A stretch of DNA of 5,527 nt. Source: an uncultured Cardiobacterium sp. GTDB lineage: Bacteria; Pseudomonadota; Gammaproteobacteria; Cardiobacteriales; Cardiobacteriaceae. The position numbers were made by a program, and so were the translations under genes. The notes beneath the pieces are model-generated. The model was not told the origin of the DNA, did no database searches, and saw only the letters and a list, made by a program, of their open reading frames with translations. The DNA lies in the NCBI RefSeq assembly GCF_938028185.1, contig NZ_CALJAH010000335.1, positions 1 to 5,527 of the forward strand, read 5' to 3'. This document shows, in pieces, positions 4,668 through 5,527 of the stretch (positions within the stretch are counted from its first letter, which is position 1; each line of letters starts with the position of its first letter).

Positions 4668-5527
4668 ATGCGCATCCACACCATCCGCCTTGCTAACCTC
4701 AACGCCCTTGCCGGCGAATGGGAAATCGACCTCGACCATCCCGCCTACGCCGACAACATCTACGCCCTGACCGGCCCGACCGGCGCGGGCAAAACCACCA
4801 TACTGGACGCCATCAGCCTCGCCCTCTATGGGCGCACACCCCGGCTGGAACGCATCGGCAAGGCGGGCAACGAAACCATGAGCCGCCACAGCGGCCATTG
4901 CCACGCCGAAATCACCTTCAGCACCCGCGCCGGGCGCTACCGCAGCCACTGGAGCCAGCACCGCGCGCGGCGCAAGGCGGGCGGCGAACTGCAAAACCCC
5001 AAACACGAACTGGCCGACGCTGCGAGCGGCGAAATCCTCGCCACCGGGCTGAAAGACACCGCCGCCGCCATCGAAAAACTCACCGGGATGGACTACCAGC
5101 GCTTCACCCGCGCCATGCTGCTGGCGCAGGGCGACTTCGCCGCCTTCCTCCGCGCCGCGCCGGACGAACGCGCGCCGCTGCTCGAACAAATCACCGGAAC
5201 CGCCATCTACAGCCGCATCTCCATCGCCGTCCACGACCGCCTGCGCGCCGCCCAGGAACAAGAACGCGCGCTCGCCCTCGACACCGCAGGCATCACCCCG
5301 CTTGACGCCGACACCCTCGCCGCACTCACCGCCGACACCGCCGCGCTGCAAGAACAGCTCGCCGCCCTCGAAACCCGCCAACAACAAACCGCCGCCGCCC
5401 TCACCCGCGCCCAACAGCGCAGCGAATTACACGGCGAACACGACCGCCTCGCCGCCGAGCAGACCGCGCACGAAGCCGCCCTTGCCCGCTTCGCGCCTGA
5501 GCGTCTGCGCCTCGCCCGCGCGCAACA
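4668..5527 (+). CDS. sbcC: Exonuclease subunit SbcC, N-terminal part (3' partial)
   Basis: The frame runs from ATG 4668 off the window edge, giving 286 complete residues of a protein usually near 1000-1200 long. SbcC is the SMC-like ATPase of the SbcCD (Mre11-Rad50 type) nuclease, which opens DNA hairpins and palindromes and trims protein-blocked ends. The start MRIHTIRLANLNALAGEWEI is typical for the family. Walker A is GPTGAGKTT (36-44) and the Q-loop glutamine is Gln154 in AMLLAQGDFAAFL. LLEQITGTAIYSRIS (171-185) is a further family block. From about 187 the sequence becomes an Ala/Glu/Gln/Arg-rich coiled coil, as expected before the zinc hook, which is outside the window. sbcD, the usual upstream partner, is absent: the neighbour is the divergent yehP-like gene. 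Longer in-frame starts at 4563 or 4605 exist, but 4668 matches the family. Coding here is more GC-rich than in the tna genes. Confidence 0.93.
   Translation, partial: MRIHTIRLANLNALAGEWEIDLDHPAYADNIYALTGPTGAGKTTILDAISLALYGRTPRLERIGKAGNETMSRHSGHCHAEITFSTRAGRYRSHWSQHRARRKAGGELQNPKHELADAASGEILATGLKDTAAAIEKLTGMDYQRFTRAMLLAQGDFAAFLRAAPDERAPLLEQITGTAIYSRISIAVHDRLRAAQEQERALALDTAGITPLDADTLAALTADTAALQEQLAALETRQQQTAAALTRAQQRSELHGEHDRLAAEQTAHEAALARFAPERLRLARAQ

Noticed and set aside
4718..5305. 195-residue plus-strand frame inside sbcC
   Set aside because: Arginine/proline/histidine-rich out-of-frame reading of sbcC, with no motif.
4653..5414. 253-residue minus-strand frame opposite sbcC
   Set aside because: Glycine/alanine/valine-rich composition is the usual antisense product of GC-rich coding DNA; the plus strand carries Walker A and Q-loop motifs of SbcC.
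1..5527. DNA uptake sequences, insertion sequences, CRISPR repeats or tRNA genes
   Set aside because: Reading both strands I found no copies of the Neisseria or Pasteurellaceae uptake words, no transposase frame, no spaced repeats and no tRNA-like cloverleaf.

Overview
The window reads as a stretch of gammaproteobacterial chromosome centred on a tryptophan-utilisation (indole-producing) operon. An E. coli-like tna arrangement (tnaC leader peptide, tnaA tryptophanase, aromatic amino acid permease), a YehP-type VWA protein, SbcC and the tail of what looks like a type I-secreted, RTX-related protein occur together. Coding regions are moderately to strongly GC-rich, and the tna regulatory region is AT-rich. 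An indole-positive, host-associated member of the Cardiobacteriaceae would fit, but that is a guess from gene content and not something the sequence proves.

Layout: (1) bases 1-240 hold the C-terminal 79 residues of a protein that starts outside the window, closed by a clear intrinsic terminator at 264-293. (2) Bases 294-426 are a regulatory region with a recognisable -35/-10 pair (348-376) and repeated CCACA words. (3) Bases 427-489 encode a 20-codon TnaC-type arrest peptide that keeps the WFNxD core and a final proline exactly 12 residues after the tryptophan, as in E. coli TnaC. It is missing from a long-ORF view. (4) A short C-rich spacer (490-558) leads into tnaA (559-1977). (5) A perfect 10-bp terminator hairpin (1991-2020) separates tnaA from the permease gene (2041-3345). 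(6) A 16-bp perfect bidirectional terminator (3358-3393) sits between the permease and the convergent yehP-like gene (4547-3399, minus strand). (7) A 120-bp divergent spacer separates that gene from the start of sbcC (4668 to the window edge, plus strand).

How the genes work together: the permease imports tryptophan; tryptophanase splits it to indole, pyruvate and ammonia. By analogy with E. coli, free tryptophan would arrest a ribosome at the TnaC proline codon, shield the C-rich spacer from Rho and let transcription reach tnaA. The hairpin after tnaA would then reduce transcription of the permease relative to the enzyme. The yehP-like and sbcC genes are separate units, transcribed away from each other, with no evident link to tryptophan use.

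The most useful observations are the unannotated-size tnaC with a UAG stop and a very compact spacer, the tnaA/permease terminator, a roughly 27-residue longer loop in the permease, the apparently orphan yehP and sbcC (no yehL/M/Q or sbcD beside them), and a divergent spacer that stays open in both directions with aligned wobble positions. I see no evidence of a wholly new system.
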